64,000 nucleotides of DNA from Eutreptiella sp. 'Long Island Sound 2002' (GCA_964036045.1 OZ038387.1:20971348-21035347), one strand, 5' to 3'; positions 43,500-56,356 are shown, counted from the first letter of the stretch. Numbers and translations: made by a program. The notes: a model not told the origin generated them from the letters alone.

Positions 43500-46400
43500 C
43501 AATCCTTTTTCAATCACTGTTGAAAGACATCCACTAAGCCCTTCACTGTGGAAGACTTTTCTTAATATGTGGTATATACATACATAAAGCGACATCATCA
43601 TTATTTGCTTTTTTGAGGCTGTGTAGGTAATTTTACTCAATCCGTCGAGCCGTCATTTGTCCAAATATACGGACGGTATACAAACTATGGAGAAAGTTTT
43701 TACATTCTTCGTCATTAAAATGAACTATTTTTCCGCTTACTTGCCGCATGTAGTCCCCATTTGCTTTTTGGATATCGCACAATGACACAAAGTAGCCACG
43801 GGATTGTTTCAACGTCGCAAAGCTTTCCTATGCTGTTTGGCACCATGAAAAAAGAAGCCCAACAAAGCATGACGGATTCATACGACCCTTTGTTTTTTCA
43901 CGACCGCTACACATGGTATGATCTTGCCGTTTTGCCCTGGTATGTTTCGCCAAGATGTGGCACCGTGCCACTGCATGATTTTCTTTTCGATTCATTCAGT
44001 TCCGGATCCTCACAGCGCGAAGCTTTTGCGCAGCACGTATGTACCCCATGCATATACGTAATACCGTTGTTGTTTGGCCGCCCGTCCAAAAAAACATGGG
44101 AAATGTAGCATGCTCGCCCTTCGTGCATGCACCATGCCGGGTGGCCCGTACTAACTGCCGGCCTCAACCTTCAGTGGTGATGCCACTGGGCTTAAAGTGT
44201 TCAACACCACGCTCTATCCTGTGCTTCCATTCTGACAGTTGGGCGGAGTGTGTCCGGCTCCGGCTACCGTGCTACGGGTGCCTAAATGGTTTTCTCTTGT
44301 TGTGCACATGCAACTCCGGCTGTCGGCTGGAAGATTTAGTTGTGACGGGTATGATATGTGGCACATGAAGGCATCGCCATGGCACATACAAAATGATCTA
44401 AAGACCCCTCCGAGGCGCTTTTTGAATAATCATTATTAGCTTTTGGTTTATCAAAGGCTGACAGGGCACGCCAAATCTATGATGAGACCCTAAAGCGGTC
44501 TCGGTTTTTTTTTGTTTCACATGTTGACTATCTCTTCAAACATCTATTTGGCTGAACACCATCCTGTCACAGCTGTTCATTCTAATTTCCCCTTGATTGA
44601 TCTTGACCTAATGAGGAAGAGGTGTTGGAAAACAAGCAAATAGGGAATGGAACCTAGCAGTTTTTAAAACAACCAATTTTGAATGATTGTTTTAAAAAAA
44701 CGGGTTTGGCCAATTCCTAGTTATCAAAATGACCGGTTTTTCCCGATTAATTGCCCTGAACTAAGCAAAATCTTGCCATCTGTGAAAAAAGACGCTATAG
44801 GAGCTAGGGCGCAAGGATCAACAATACGTAAAAAGGTCCCCCCGGTGCCTTGGAGGTAATGCGAAGACACACACTGTGTAAGAAATACGCAAAAAGGTGT
44901 GTTTTACCATCGGCCATCAATTATTGTTACCAAAGAAGCTCTAGGGTGCAAAAATCGGGCATAATGCATTGTTGAAAACAATCCAAAAAGTTTGCAAGCA
45001 CTCTGATCAATTGGTTAAAATTAGTTTTTCAAATAACCGATTGTGCCGAAGTTTTAAAAAAGACAACAACCTCCAATTATTACCGATAACCAAGTTTTCT
45101 CATTCATTGGTAAAACCCGTTCTCAACTCCGCAGCGGTAGCACAGTGGCAGGCAAAGAACAACTGATTAAACCAGGCCTTCGTTTCATTTGGTGGTATGC
45201 ACTCCAACTCGTTTTCTCGGTCTTGCGGCAAAGTAGAAATACGGATGCTTTCAAAACTAATAACCGCTGGAACCGGTAGCTTTGAAAATTACTCTCCGTC
45301 AAAACCGATTCTCGTGAAACAAGTAATCGAACAAAAAATGGTGTTTTTTTTTGGCTATGGCATTACATGACTTACAAATGACCATTTGAGTTTGATTAAC
45401 ATGTATCTCAGTTTTGGAACTACATTTATCAATTATTGAGGAAAACCGATTATGAGCAATTGTCGATGGCTATATTTTCAAAACAATCGGCACAATTGGT
45501 TGAGTTCAAAAACTAATTCAGACAAGCTAGTTTGTGGCATAGTAAACGGTGAAGAGCACTTTAAATGATCCCGAAGTCCTTAGTTTGATGCTTGAAAAAG
45601 AAAGTATTGTTTCAACACATGCTTGCACACTTTAAAATTTCAACTTCTAGGTACTATCTACCATTTTACCCTGGTGAGCAAGGTTCTTTTTGCAAAAATT
45701 CGAAAATTGATGGTTTTGAAAATGAATAATCAGCACAACCGTTTGTTTTGAAAAATAATCATTGCCAAAACTAAGTATTTCAAAACGAGTAATCGGGAAA
45801 AAAAGAGGTGTTTTGAAAACAAAGAGGGTGCAAAATTTACCTATCGCCTATGTATCACTATGTTGTGTCTCAGCTTTCAGTATCTTAAATGGCCTTGGTT
45901 GCTTTTGTCACCCACGACTTTTATTCAACTTGGAATATGCATTTAGATTTCGTTGGTTGATGCATGATAGAAAGCTAAGACTAGGTAGAAGAGAACGCAA
46001 ACAGCTAGCACACCTTCATAAACATGACAACAAGCGGCACGATTTCACAACCTACGAACCATAACCCTCCACCAATAACCCTATCTTACGTGGAAACTTG
46101 ACATCGTACATATGGTCATTGTATGTCAAAAAGTTTGATCGTAACTCAACACTTTGCTGAAGCAGCAAGGCCATGCATAAATCAACAGAACGCATGTAGC
46201 TAGCAGGCGAAGAGGATGGGCATAGCTCTAATATCACCCTAAACTGAAAAGTGTGGGGTTCAATATAACGAACCATTTTTATGCCCAATGACCAATATTG
46301 AAACGATTTTACTTGATTGGTAAAAAGTAAGAGCGACCTTTTCAAAAAAAAATTTTGTACTCAAGATGCGGGCAACATGCTAATGCGGCAACAGAAAGCA

Positions 46401-48300
46401 TCTATCATCATAGGGCTACAAGCTTTCACCTTTGATTTAACATCAAAGCCTCAAAAAATAGCTGCATTTTTCTGCAACCTATCCACCTCTACTTTATGAA
46501 CAAAATGAAAACCTTTGCCTGTGTGATATTACAGATTTTCTGCTCGCATGTTTACATTTTGATCACAAAAATCGCATTGGCAATGCCATTTTCAACGGAA
46601 ACCCCATAATATGACTTTTTATTTGGGTCCCAATGGCAACTTCTACCCCTAGTAGTCAATCTATTCACTAGATGCAAATTGCTCCTACACACTCTTTGCT
46701 TCGTTGATCTGTTGTGTTTGGGTAATGTGGGCGTTTTGTAATCGACGGCAATGCAAGCGATACATTGTCCGCCCAAAGGTACTAGAACCTACACCTCATA
46801 ATGGGGCCAAAAGAAAACAATGGCACAATCTACATCTCAACCTACAGTCCTTACCTCACCCTCTAAACTACCTCAATCCTACTTTTCTTTTAAACTTCCG
46901 AGTTTTCCCCATCTAATGTGATTACTTGAACCACCATCCCCTACAAAATCGCTATACATATGTTAATTGAGACATTCAATGAATAGCAAACACATTGGAA
47001 CAATGCAATTGACAGTGTAGGGCAGCGCCCATTGCCATGCCAAAATCACCAAAAAAAATTGAAAACCTCCAAATTTAACCCCGTGCGATATGGTATCCAA
47101 ATAAAATGTTGCCCAATTGTTGTACAAACAATGTACCAAGTGTACTACTTGCAAATATTCATGGCACATGCCAAATTAATGTGTGTGATTTGGACCAAAC
47201 GTTCAAATTGACGGTTCTGAAACCATTGTTTCAAAGATCCTAACTGTCAGAGTGTTAGAGAGAGCCTTCATTTAGGAGCAAAAACCAACTTTGGCAAAAA
47301 AATTTCATATTGATGATGAATGGTTTCATTCACGCAAACCCACACTCAGGCATAAACAGCACCTTCCACCTCTCATAAGAGTTTTTTCTAGGCTTTCCTC
47401 CCTCCATAACATATCAGTGCCTCGGTGCCAGGCGTTGCTGGTCATATGTGCGCCGCCGCAACCCTAACCTGGCGACCAGCTCACAAATTCATCACCGCTT
47501 TCACCAATGCATCCATGGGTCGTCGATCACACCATTGCCAAGCACACTGCGCACATTCATCAAGCTATGGGTTGTGCAAAACTAAAACAGTTGTAACCTG
47601 CTACCAGTAGTTCAAATAACTTCATTCCTTTTCATACCTGTGGTCTCCGTCGCACTAAGAGCGCCAACAGCCACTTGGACAATTTCTCCACACCTTGCAT
47701 TGACAATTTCTCCAAAATGCCGAAAAATTGAAACCTAGGGTTTTGTATAGTGTTTCCTGGTAGGCGACCTGATAACCTACCTCTCTATCCAGCTTCAAGA
47801 TTAGGAGTGCACATGACTGTCACACCGACAAGGACCCATGACAAAGACATTGCGCTGTAGTGGTAACAACAACAACAACAACAAGGACAAGAGCTCCACT
47901 TTGATAGATGAGGCACAGTGCAGGGGAACCAATCCAAAATGATGCCAACCCTCAGCCCCACCACCCACCACCACCACCCCACCACCACACACCAACACTA
48001 CACGTAACCCAGAGACATTAAGTGCACACCAACCTGGCAAAAAGTAGAGATGGCAGCTGTGATTCGATTAAAGATGAATTGTGATGCAGCACACGGTACA
48101 GGCAGCAAGGCTGCCAGCAAAAAACAACGAACCCAAAATGCATCAACACCACTGCCAGCGGACGAAAACAGGGGCTGCAGAGATGGCAAACATCAGCTCA
48201 ACATGAAGGGACATATCCTGCATCCATGTGACCGCTCGGAGGCAAGCAGTACCCTCTGAACTGGGTGTGTGAGCTCTTGGTATGCTTTTCAAAAACTAAA
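43500..48300. other. AT-rich island without genes
   Basis: Base composition changes from G/C-balanced to clearly A/T-rich, most strongly at 44450-47350, and G and C runs vanish. Short variants of ATAACCGATT and AATCGGTT, often beside TTTTGAAAA, recur at 45.0, 45.26, 45.3, 45.44, 45.49, 45.74 and 45.79 kb. No open frame above 130 codons and no recognisable organellar or viral gene. (AAC)n and (CCA)n tracts lie at 47.87 and 47.96 kb. Confidence 0.6.
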
Positions 48301-48304
48301 ACCA

Positions 48305-48915
48305 GTAAATGGGGCCTTTTTTGCACCCCGCCCCTTTTTTTCCCCCAAAAAACCCCCAAACCCCCCATTTCTTACTAAAAAAACCCCCCGAACCTTACCA
48401 GGAAAGAGCCAAACATTTAGACGCCCCTGCAAAACCCCCAACGAAGACTCTTACCAAAAAAACCTGAATGCTGACCAAAAAATCCCCCGTTCCTTACCAA
48501 AAACCCCCTAAACCTTACGAAGTGTGGGAGTCCATATCCCCACTCGAAGGGCCACACTGAAGCGTGGGAGTCCATAGCCCCAACTTGAGGAGCCACAAAA
48601 ATTTTGTGGGTTTGAAATTTGTGGCCAAAATCCGGCGTTTGAAATGGGTTTACCCAAAAACCCAAAATCTCACCACAAAACCGCAAAATACTGGGTTTTT
48701 TTTTGGTAAAACAAATGGTGCAAATGGAACTTGGTAAAAATTGGTACAGATTGGGGGGGGGTTTTGGGAAAAAAAGTGGGCGGGCGGGGGGGGGGGGGGG
48801 GTTGGTGCAAAATGGTGCAAATGGGGGGTTTTTTGGGTAAAAAAAATGGGGCGGGGGGGGGTTAGTTCGAATGGTACAAATGGGGGGGGGGGGAAGGGGG
48901 GTTTCTTGGTACACA
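48305..48915. repeat. GGTTTTTTGGTACA-type minisatellite, inverted then direct
   Basis: 48305-48515 reads CCAAAAAACCCCC, i.e. the reverse complement. 48690-48915 reads GGTAAAA and TTGGTACA with G runs, including one of about 16 at 48786-48801. Between them sits the family C-like pair at 48524-48600. Confidence 0.8.
48524..48600 (-). repeat. Minisatellite family C, inverted pair
   Basis: Read on the minus strand, both units carry GTG, a GGC or GCC box, AGTTGGGGCTATGGACTCCC and CACGCTTC or CACACTTC, matching the last units of the 21.7-22.0 kb array. Confidence 0.8.
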
Positions 48916-50939
48916 CCACAACCCTCTGTGCTGTTGTAGATACGGCCTGTGGTGTGAGGTAGGGGACTGTAATCACAAAGGGTCCACACGAGAGATGCGC
49001 ACGGATGATGTGTTTCATTCAAGCTCTCAAGTGCATCATTGTACTCTGCGCATCTGGCACTGTGGTTGAAAGGTGCTTTCTCTGTTGTGCAGGTGGTGGT
49101 GCGGGAGTGACATTTTGTGTTTTTGACTTCTCATATTTTGGCATATGCAACGTGCTTTGCATGGACGGTTTGCGGTCTAGTGCGGTCTACTTGGGGGACT
49201 TTCCTAGGTGAGGATAAACTTGGGGCTAGAGATAGGATACTTAATACAAAGGTAGTGCGCTGCTGTGGTGTCATTCAGCCAGTGACATAAACCATCAGTC
49301 ACGTTCGTAGTCGCATACCAGCTGAACAGGTAAAAGTGTCCAGTCTGTTTGCTTGCTTTGTCAGATAGTCAATGCCCGCAAGCTCTTTGATCCCCCGTGT
49401 GTTCCGGAAAGAGGCACCCATAACAATGGTCTTGTAGCCGTATTTCTTGGAGTAGTTGTAGATGCAGGTCACAGATATCACACCTGGGTACTCAGCACCG
49501 GTGTATTCCTGGGACATCAAAGAGCAATTCAACAGCATAGATCCAGAGGCTTCGTGTTATTAACAGCAATGATCAAGAGCAACCAGAAAAATTTTAGTAC
49601 GGGGCCCTTAAAAACGGGGGGGGGTCTATCACCATGGCATCGGGAACCCCCTTCCGTTGACGCAAATTGGTGCCAACCCGGCTCCCTGTTGTGGCTCCAG
49701 TGCAGGGTTTTGGACTGGTACCAGGATCTGGGCTGAGACTGGGACTGGGGCCTCAGCCCTAGACCCAGTCCCAGGCCAGCCCCTGTTGCAGTTCCCACCA
49801 TGGGTGCAGTCCCAGCAGCATTCCTAGCACCAGGGCAGCAGCATCAGGAAGGTGTGCACAGGGGGAGCCACACACTGCCGTTGACTCTTGGCTTCTGGAT
49901 GCTTTCTGCTAATTTCTGGAGGGTTCCACACCAAGAAAGAACAGTCTGTTGATGATAATGCGCAACAGATATCAGCATCCTGAGGCAACAGGGAGCTACA
50001 CTACCAGATTTCATATCATGTAAATCGGACCATTCACCACTGCCCAAACCCTGTTTCCTGACATCTATAACCCAATAATTGATCCCAAAACGCATTCCCC
50101 AACCCTCATAGTGCATTCACGAACGCCTATAATCCGATTATTGCGGCCCATAACCATTTGCTTCTGATAACCCCCAATGTCCATAACACACTCCACATTG
50201 CCGCAAAAGAAGGGTCAAAATTCAAAATTTTGACCAAACAGCCTACCATCCCGTGCCATGGTGAACCCACCCCCCCAACAAGGACCCCCGCCCCCCCCTG
50301 AGTTTGCCACTCCTCCATAACCGGAAATTGGTGATGCCTCTGGGCATGGGGGCAGCTGCAGGGAGCCATGCACTGCTGCGGCAGCAGGACCTACACAGGG
50401 CAGCAGTGGGGACCCCCATTTGTCACAGGTTCCAATCCTCATGTGGTATGAAAACTAGAGCCTAAAAGTAGGGACACCGTTTGGAGAAGAGTGACACACC
50501 ATGCCAACCGGCCTATTTCAGGGTCCAGAAAGATTGGCTCCTCTCTCCACCCTCCAGTTCTCACAGCCAGCCGGGAATAGAGCTATTGAGACCGGATGGC
50601 AAGGCCTTACCCTGGTGCTTGCGACAGAGCCACTAGTTGATGGGTCACTTGGTGTGAAAATGACACCTAGGTAGCAGACCACCTTGACGGGCAAAAAGGC
50701 CGGCAATTTTTCTGCGCATGAGTACCTCTTTGGGCAATGCTATCTATCCCCCTTTGGGTAGGTTTTCACATGGCATACCCCAATGTATGAAATTGGATGT
50801 TTAACCGCTAGTAAGATCATCATTTTGGGAGATAAAATTATCCAGAGATGAATTTTCTGATTTGAAACCCCAGCATCCTCCGAGCTGGGTACTGCTTTTT
50901 GGGGGTTGGTACCGTGGTGGGGAGGGGGGGGTGTCAAAA
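48916..50939. other. No supported gene
   Basis: Short frames only. A stretch at 49720-49800 repeats CTGGG/CCCAG-type words. Nothing recognisable. Confidence 0.5.
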
Positions 50940-51480
50940 CTTGGTTGCCCTATCATGGCCACGGTGTGTCGATCCAAAACCAGCTGCTGTGGAAGTTTTT
51001 TCTTCTACATGGACCCCCTAACCAATGGCGGGTCCCGGGTTCTATCTCTGGGTATCTGAGATTGGCCCCCCTCTGGGCCCCACTGGTGAGGACTTGCTGG
51101 CTGAAAAAGTTTCGAAATTTTGACCTTCTGTCCCCTTTGGGATGGGTTTGGGCCATTATTTGGTGACAGTGTGGGTACTCTAGCACCCATGGGGACCCAC
51201 ACAGCGGCTTCTCGGCCCAGAAAGCTGGGCCATGCCCCCCCCCCCCCCCCCGAACACCCAGAATTGCTGTTTGGAGGCTCTTCAGTGGCACCTGAAAATT
51301 TTCGACAATTTGAAGTTTTCCAAAGGTCTTCTGTCGGCTCTGATGGGTTTAGGACATCATTCGGTGCCGATACGGGTACTCTAGCACCCATGCCCATGTA
51401 GCCGGGACCATGGGCCCTCCAACACCCCTGAAATTGCTGTTTGCTAGCTGTTCAGTGGCACTTGAAAATTTTGTTTTTTG
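50940..51480 (+). repeat. Dispersed repeat family B, composite copy with further units
   Basis: The block TTGGTTGCCCTATCATGG, TTCTTCTACATG, CCCCCTAACCAATGG and CACTGGTGAGGAC is followed by two units with TTTGGTGACAG or TTCGGTGCCGA, GGGTACTCTAGCACCCATG and GAATTGCTGTTT or AAATTGCTGTTT. A partial third follows. C18 lies at 51235-51252. Confidence 0.85.
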
Positions 51481-51852
51481 TCCAATCTTGCTTTGTCATT
51501 GCAGAACACTGCTGCTGCTGACGTAGGCACATCTTTGCTGAGGCTCTATATAGAAGGCAAACTGCACAACAGCACAGTAGATCACAGTCAATTGCAATGT
51601 AGATCATAGATATATGTTCCATTGTGACTCAGAACCCCTGGCAGTTTTTTATCATTCCCAAGAAGTCGTGGAGAGCTCCTCCAAACTTCACAGTCTGGGA
51701 ATGGCAATTTGCAGCCTGGCAGCGCTGGCAGGGACGCCACAGGGGCAATGTGCTGCAGTCATGAGCGGTAGGACAAACTTTCACTCTCCACCACAAACAG
51801 CACTCCCACTCCCATCCCCCCTCACCACTTCCAGCCCCCGTGTAACATTCTG

Positions 51853-52378
51853 TAGGGTTGCTGTTTCTGTACGGGCCCTGCACAGTCACCCCTTCTTCCC
51901 TTCGCATGCTGCGTCGGGTCGCTGCGTTCTGTCGGCCGCTGCGGCCTGTGCTCTTGCTGGTGTTGTTTTCGTATTGGCGGAGCCAGTAGTTGGCGTACTG
52001 GGGTTGTGCTGATTGCTGCGGGTATCATTTCTTGGCCTTTGCTGCCCACTCCCCTCCGCATTCTGGTCTTCCACCGCCTGCCTCGCTGTGGTTCTGCGGG
52101 CCTGTGGTCCGTCGGGTTGCTGTTTCTTCACGGGGCCCTGGACAGTCACCTGTTCTTCCCTGGGCGTGCTGCGTCGGGTCACTGTATTCTGACCGCTGCG
52201 GGCTGGTGTCGTTTCCGCGTCAGCGGATCCCAGTAGTTGGCACACTGGGGTTGTGCCGATTGCTGTGGTGGTCGGTGTGGGGGTCGTTTTACGGTTTGTG
52301 CTGCCCACTCCCCTCCGCACTCAGGTTGTCCACCACATGCTTCGGCGGATTTGCATGTGCGTGCGGCCCAACACTTCC
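51853..52378 (+). repeat. Tandem duplication, 263-bp unit
   Basis: GGGTTGCTGTTTCT starts at 51853 and again at 52116. Shared landmarks are CAGTCACC, GCTGCGTCGGGTC, CAGTAGTTGGC, ACTGGGGTTGTGC and CTGCCCACTCCCCTCCGCA. The copies differ by scattered substitutions and small indels. Frames on both strands stay open across it, but the translations are low complexity and match nothing. Confidence 0.85.
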
Positions 52379-52639
52379 ACTCCTCCATCCGGCGTCCTGG
52401 TGGTCCACCATGTGCCTCCCCGCCACGTTGATCTGCGCGTGGCCACAACTGTGTGGGTCGCGGGTGTGTATGGCGCGCTCCTTGATGCCCCCACAACTGC
52501 TCTCGACAAACAATCAGGCCACACAAAGACATGGTACTGCACATCGGTTGTATGACACGGTGACCAACAGCCTTCATAGGGACCCCTGCCCAAGAAATAC
52601 CTCGGTTTCTGCGACCACAAAAGGGCAGGCATGTTGTCT

Positions 52640-53203
52640 CTACGCGCGCTCAGGGTGGGTTCCTTGCATCTTCCAGCCGCCCTCAGGGCAGCATGCAGCA
52701 CGACAATCCGAGCCATGCAACAAGTACGCCAGGAGCGCCGTGCCCTGTACAAGGCGAGGTCCCGGTCGTGCGTAGTACGCGTTGGCATTCAAGTAGTACA
52801 CCCTGCCCGCCGCCACTGCCGGTAGGCCCCGCCACCACGCGTGATCCCACAGCCCCTGCGCATCTGCGTGCGCTTTGACCTCGTCGTACCCACACAAGCC
52901 GACGAAAATGACGTCCGGGGCTGCGGTCACCAGATCCTCTGGGGTCACAAGGGCGGAGGGCACGCCCGACTCCCGCAGAACGTAGCGCCCGCCCGCCAGC
53001 GCCACCATGTCTGGGATCCAGTGGCCCCCGGCAAAGAGTGGGTCCGTCCATTCCAGAAAGGCCACGGACGGGGCACTGGGGCCTGCATGTGCGTGCACTA
53101 GCGCAGAAACCTCTGCAAGGTCTGCCCGCAGTGCCTGTTCCAGCGCTTTGGCGGAAGGGTTGCAGCCCAACTCAGTGCCGACTGTGAGGACAGTGCCCAG
53201 TAC
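52640..53203 (-). CDS. BtuF/TroA-like cobalamin-binding-type protein, exon 2 (C-terminal)
   Basis: Entering after the acceptor TTCTGTTTCGCAG, the frame reads VLGTVLTVGTELGCNPSA, then VAFLEWTDPLFAGGHWIPDM, VALAGG, SEDL-type TPEDLVTAAPDVIFVGLCGYD, VYYLNANAYYARPGPRLVQG and LLAYLLHG, ending TAG at 52640-52642. W-x-D-P-x-F-x-x-G-x-W-x-P-D and the terminal A-x-x-x-R-P-G-P-R-L-V are typical of the C-terminal lobe of BtuF-like substrate-binding proteins. The joined protein is about 354 residues. Class knowledge: bacterial BtuF carries vitamin B12 to an ABC importer. What the eukaryotic form does, and its location, are not shown by the sequence. Confidence 0.8.
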   Translation of the reverse strand, partial: VLGTVLTVGTELGCNPSAKALEQALRADLAEVSALVHAHAGPSAPSVAFLEWTDPLFAGGHWIPDMVALAGGRYVLRESGVPSALVTPEDLVTAAPDVIFVGLCGYDEVKAHADAQGLWDHAWWRGLPAVAAGRVYYLNANAYYARPGPRLVQGTALLAYLLHGSDCRAACCPEGGWKMQGTHPERA

Positions 53204-56200
53204 CTGCGAAACAGAAGGGGAGGGTGAGAGCAAGGCGAGCAGGTAAGAGGGGGGGCTGCTGAGGGGGGCAGGAGAGGGAGGAAGGGGGCGGCAGAGGGAG
53301 AGGTATGGTATGGTATGGGATATGCCCCACGGTCTTGAAACGTGCCACTGGGACTGGCCTGCTCACGCTCCCCGTATATAGCGCCGGGGTTGTTCCACCG
53401 GGTCCCCAGCACCGAGGTCTTAGGTGGCCTGCCACAAGGGAGAGAGAGAGGGAGAGGGGACTTGTTGTGAAGTAAGAATGTCGCCATAACACCTGGGCCA
53501 ATGTCTGCCCGTCTTGCCCAGTGGTTGGGAGCTCACTTGGTGGGGGTTTTGCCCTGCACTGATTTGGACCATGATGCATGGCATATGGCATATGTGTGGA
53601 TATGTGCTCCCAGGGCAGGGGTGTTCCAGGAAGAGGCCCCCAATGCCTCACAGACCCCTGGCCAATTCGGAGGCTTTATTGTGCAGTGGCCATAGTCACC
53701 ATGAAACAAAGCTGAATTTGCGACTTGGTGATCTGTGGTGACACTGTACTCACTCAGGATGGACTATGTGTGTCTCCTGACATCTGTCACTCCTAAGATG
53801 TCGCGGTATCAGGAACCCAATTGGAAATTCGGGCACCTTGTACCAAGGGGCACCAAGAGAGTTGGCTCACTTGTGGCCTACCTTCAGCTCGCCAGCAAAT
53901 GGCTTGTCCCTGAAGACCTGAATGAAACTGAAATCGAGGCCATCGAGCAATCAAATCGGTGATCAAGCTGCGAGGCCAACTGGCTTTGCAGCACACCACA
54001 TGTCCATGTTTTTTCTTGCTCCGACTTGCATGTGCCTCGTAGGTGCTCGGTCGGACGGACCGTTTCTGTGTGGCAGGCAAAGTACAACATATATTTGTCC
54101 CGTGTGGAGACTCCACAAGCCGCCAACAACGGTGGGACATTTATTTGAACCTTGGAATCTGTCACCAGCAGATGCAGTGGGACGCGACTGCCACACCATG
54201 ATGGCTTCCAAGAAAAGGTGATCATGTGCTGAAAACAAAAAAACAGCTGCAATGAAGGTTGCTGCAAGATATGGGGCGTCCTGTGTGAGTAAGGCGCAAG
54301 TGTGTACTGGGAAGATTATGGGTCGGCGCTCTCGTCATACCAACGCCGCGCCTTCATCAGTGGTTCGCGGCATGTCAGTCTGTCTGGCTCTTTTGACCCC
54401 TCGTCGCAGCACACCACATGTCCATGTTTCAGCTCTGCTACCAACCCTGGCCGGTGTTGCGCACTGACGAACCCACGAGTGCGCTTACACTGACACTGGG
54501 GATTCGTAGCTGAGCATTCCTATGACCCTCAGGTCTTGTCTCCCCGCCCTCCGACCAACTTAATGCCTTTGGGCCGTCCATGGACAGTTCCCTCCATTCC
54601 TGCACTCACCAGGCGTCGCAAAACGTGCAAGAGCGACAGCCCACCAGAAGCAACCTCCCTTAAACCTCTTCCCTCATCTCCCCTCATACCTCCCACGCCT
54701 CTGGCCGCAGTTCTGGGAGCAGTTGCGGGTACCCTATCACCTACGGTTCGCGTTGCTGCAGATTCACAGACGCACCCAGGTGACGACGCACGGTGCTCTG
54801 CTGAGCCTTGACCCAGGACACGGGGCACGGCTCGTGACCGTGCCACCCCCAATATGAGGGTGGCCTGGGAGAGGGTGAAGGGAATGCACACACTCCCCTG
54901 GGTGTGTGTCCGAGTGCAGATGGCGGGAGGACCATTAGAAATGATTTTGTCGGCACCTTGAGGTGTTCGTTTTATGTGTGGTTTGATTGGATGCCACGGC
55001 AACAGTGGTACAGGCAATGGTTGCCCTTGTCCAAGCAACAAGGTCGGGGGGACTTGCTTCTCCATCATTCTCTGGATGCTGCAACGCCTGCCATCCCAAA
55101 AATAGCGTCCCAGACACAACGTCTGGCCTTCCGGCAACCTAAAAGTGGTGTTTGACACGGTGCCCACAATGAAGTCCGATTGACTGATTGAAAACACGCG
55201 GCACCACAAGCCACGGTGCCAAAAGTGATGGACCGACACACCGCTGTTTCAAGATTGTGTTGCTGGGCCGCCTGCTGAAACAAATCAGAACCACACTCTG
55301 AGGAAGGATCATGCTCTTTCAACTCCCTCGTTAGCTGCTACACCCCTGATACCATCGGAACACAGCCGTTGTAGCATGTTATGGCAATTCACCCCAATTA
55401 GCATTTGTGCTGTCACACTACTGAGCTACCAGGACATCCTATGCTGCATAGTTCTCAAACCAGGGGTGCATAAGAACAACGGTGTGATCACCTCAGGTAT
55501 ATCACCCTCAACATAATATTATGCATTCATATCACAGTGAATGCAGTAGACAAGCGGTGGCAGCGTCAATGCGGCGCTGAAGGCTCCCACACGAATCGCA
55601 CTGCAGCGGAAAACAAAGCCTTCTCAGCTGTGCAACAAAGGGTAACAGACGTTCATCAGAGCGCAGGAAACAATGAAAAAAAGTGACGGAGGGGTAACAA
55701 AGTGCTCAGGGGTAAAGATAAAATGCAACGGAGGCGGAACGAAGTACAACGCAAGTGGAACGCAAGTGCAACAATGTGTAACAGAGGAGTAACAAAGGGG
55801 AACGAACGTGTAACGGAGGCGGAATAAAGGACTTCATGTGACAAAGGTACAACAAAGTGCAAAGGAGGTGCAACGATGGACGCGCAACGCCATTACGACA
55901 ACCTGTGGCGGACATTTGACAAAGCACAACGGGCGTGTTAGAAGGCGTGACGTCGGTGCAACCAAGTGCATCACACTCGTAACGAAGTGAAGTGGAGGCA
56001 AAACAAAGTCTAACGGACGTGCAACCAAGTGTAACGGAAGCGTAACAATCTGCAACCGAAGGGGCAATCACTTTAACACAGGTTCAAACTGCGGAAGATG
56101 TTGGTTGGTCGTCACCCCAGGCATGTCACCCTCTACACATGTATTGTCATCAGAATGGCCATTCGGTGCAAAAGCGCACACCATCGCATTGGGCAAAGGC

Positions 56201-56356
56201 ACCGTCATGTGCCCAGACAAATTGATCAAAGGGTACATCCCGTTTCGCATCCCCGGCTTCCTTGTGTGATTGATTTGCGTGCTATGATCCTACAGATAAT
56301 GGAGCTTGGTCAAGACATTGCTTGAGGCGAGGAGGGTATGAAGCACAGAGACATAC
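53204..56356 (-). other. Intron of the BtuF-like gene (3,153 bases)
   Basis: Phase 0, GT-AG on the minus strand (GAAGAG|GTATGT to TTTCGCAG|GTA). It contains no recognisable gene: 54529-55239 (-) is open for 236 codons without a domain, and 53735-53962 (+) is open but unassigned. A 24-base word beginning GCAGCACACCACATG occurs at 53988 and again at 54406. The array at 55.64-56.08 kb lies inside it. Confidence 0.75.
55640..56075. repeat. Degenerate ~11-bp repeat array (GTAACGGAGG-type)
   Basis: Words such as GTAACAAAG, GTAACGGAGG, GCAACGAAGT and GGAACGAAG recur every 10-12 bases across about 430 bp, giving Leu/His-rich frames on the minus strand. Confidence 0.75.

Noticed and set aside
54529-55239. 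236-codon minus-strand frame as a gene nested in the BtuF-like intron
   Set aside because: No domain, no clear start context and mixed low-complexity content. Kept only as a note in the intron entry.
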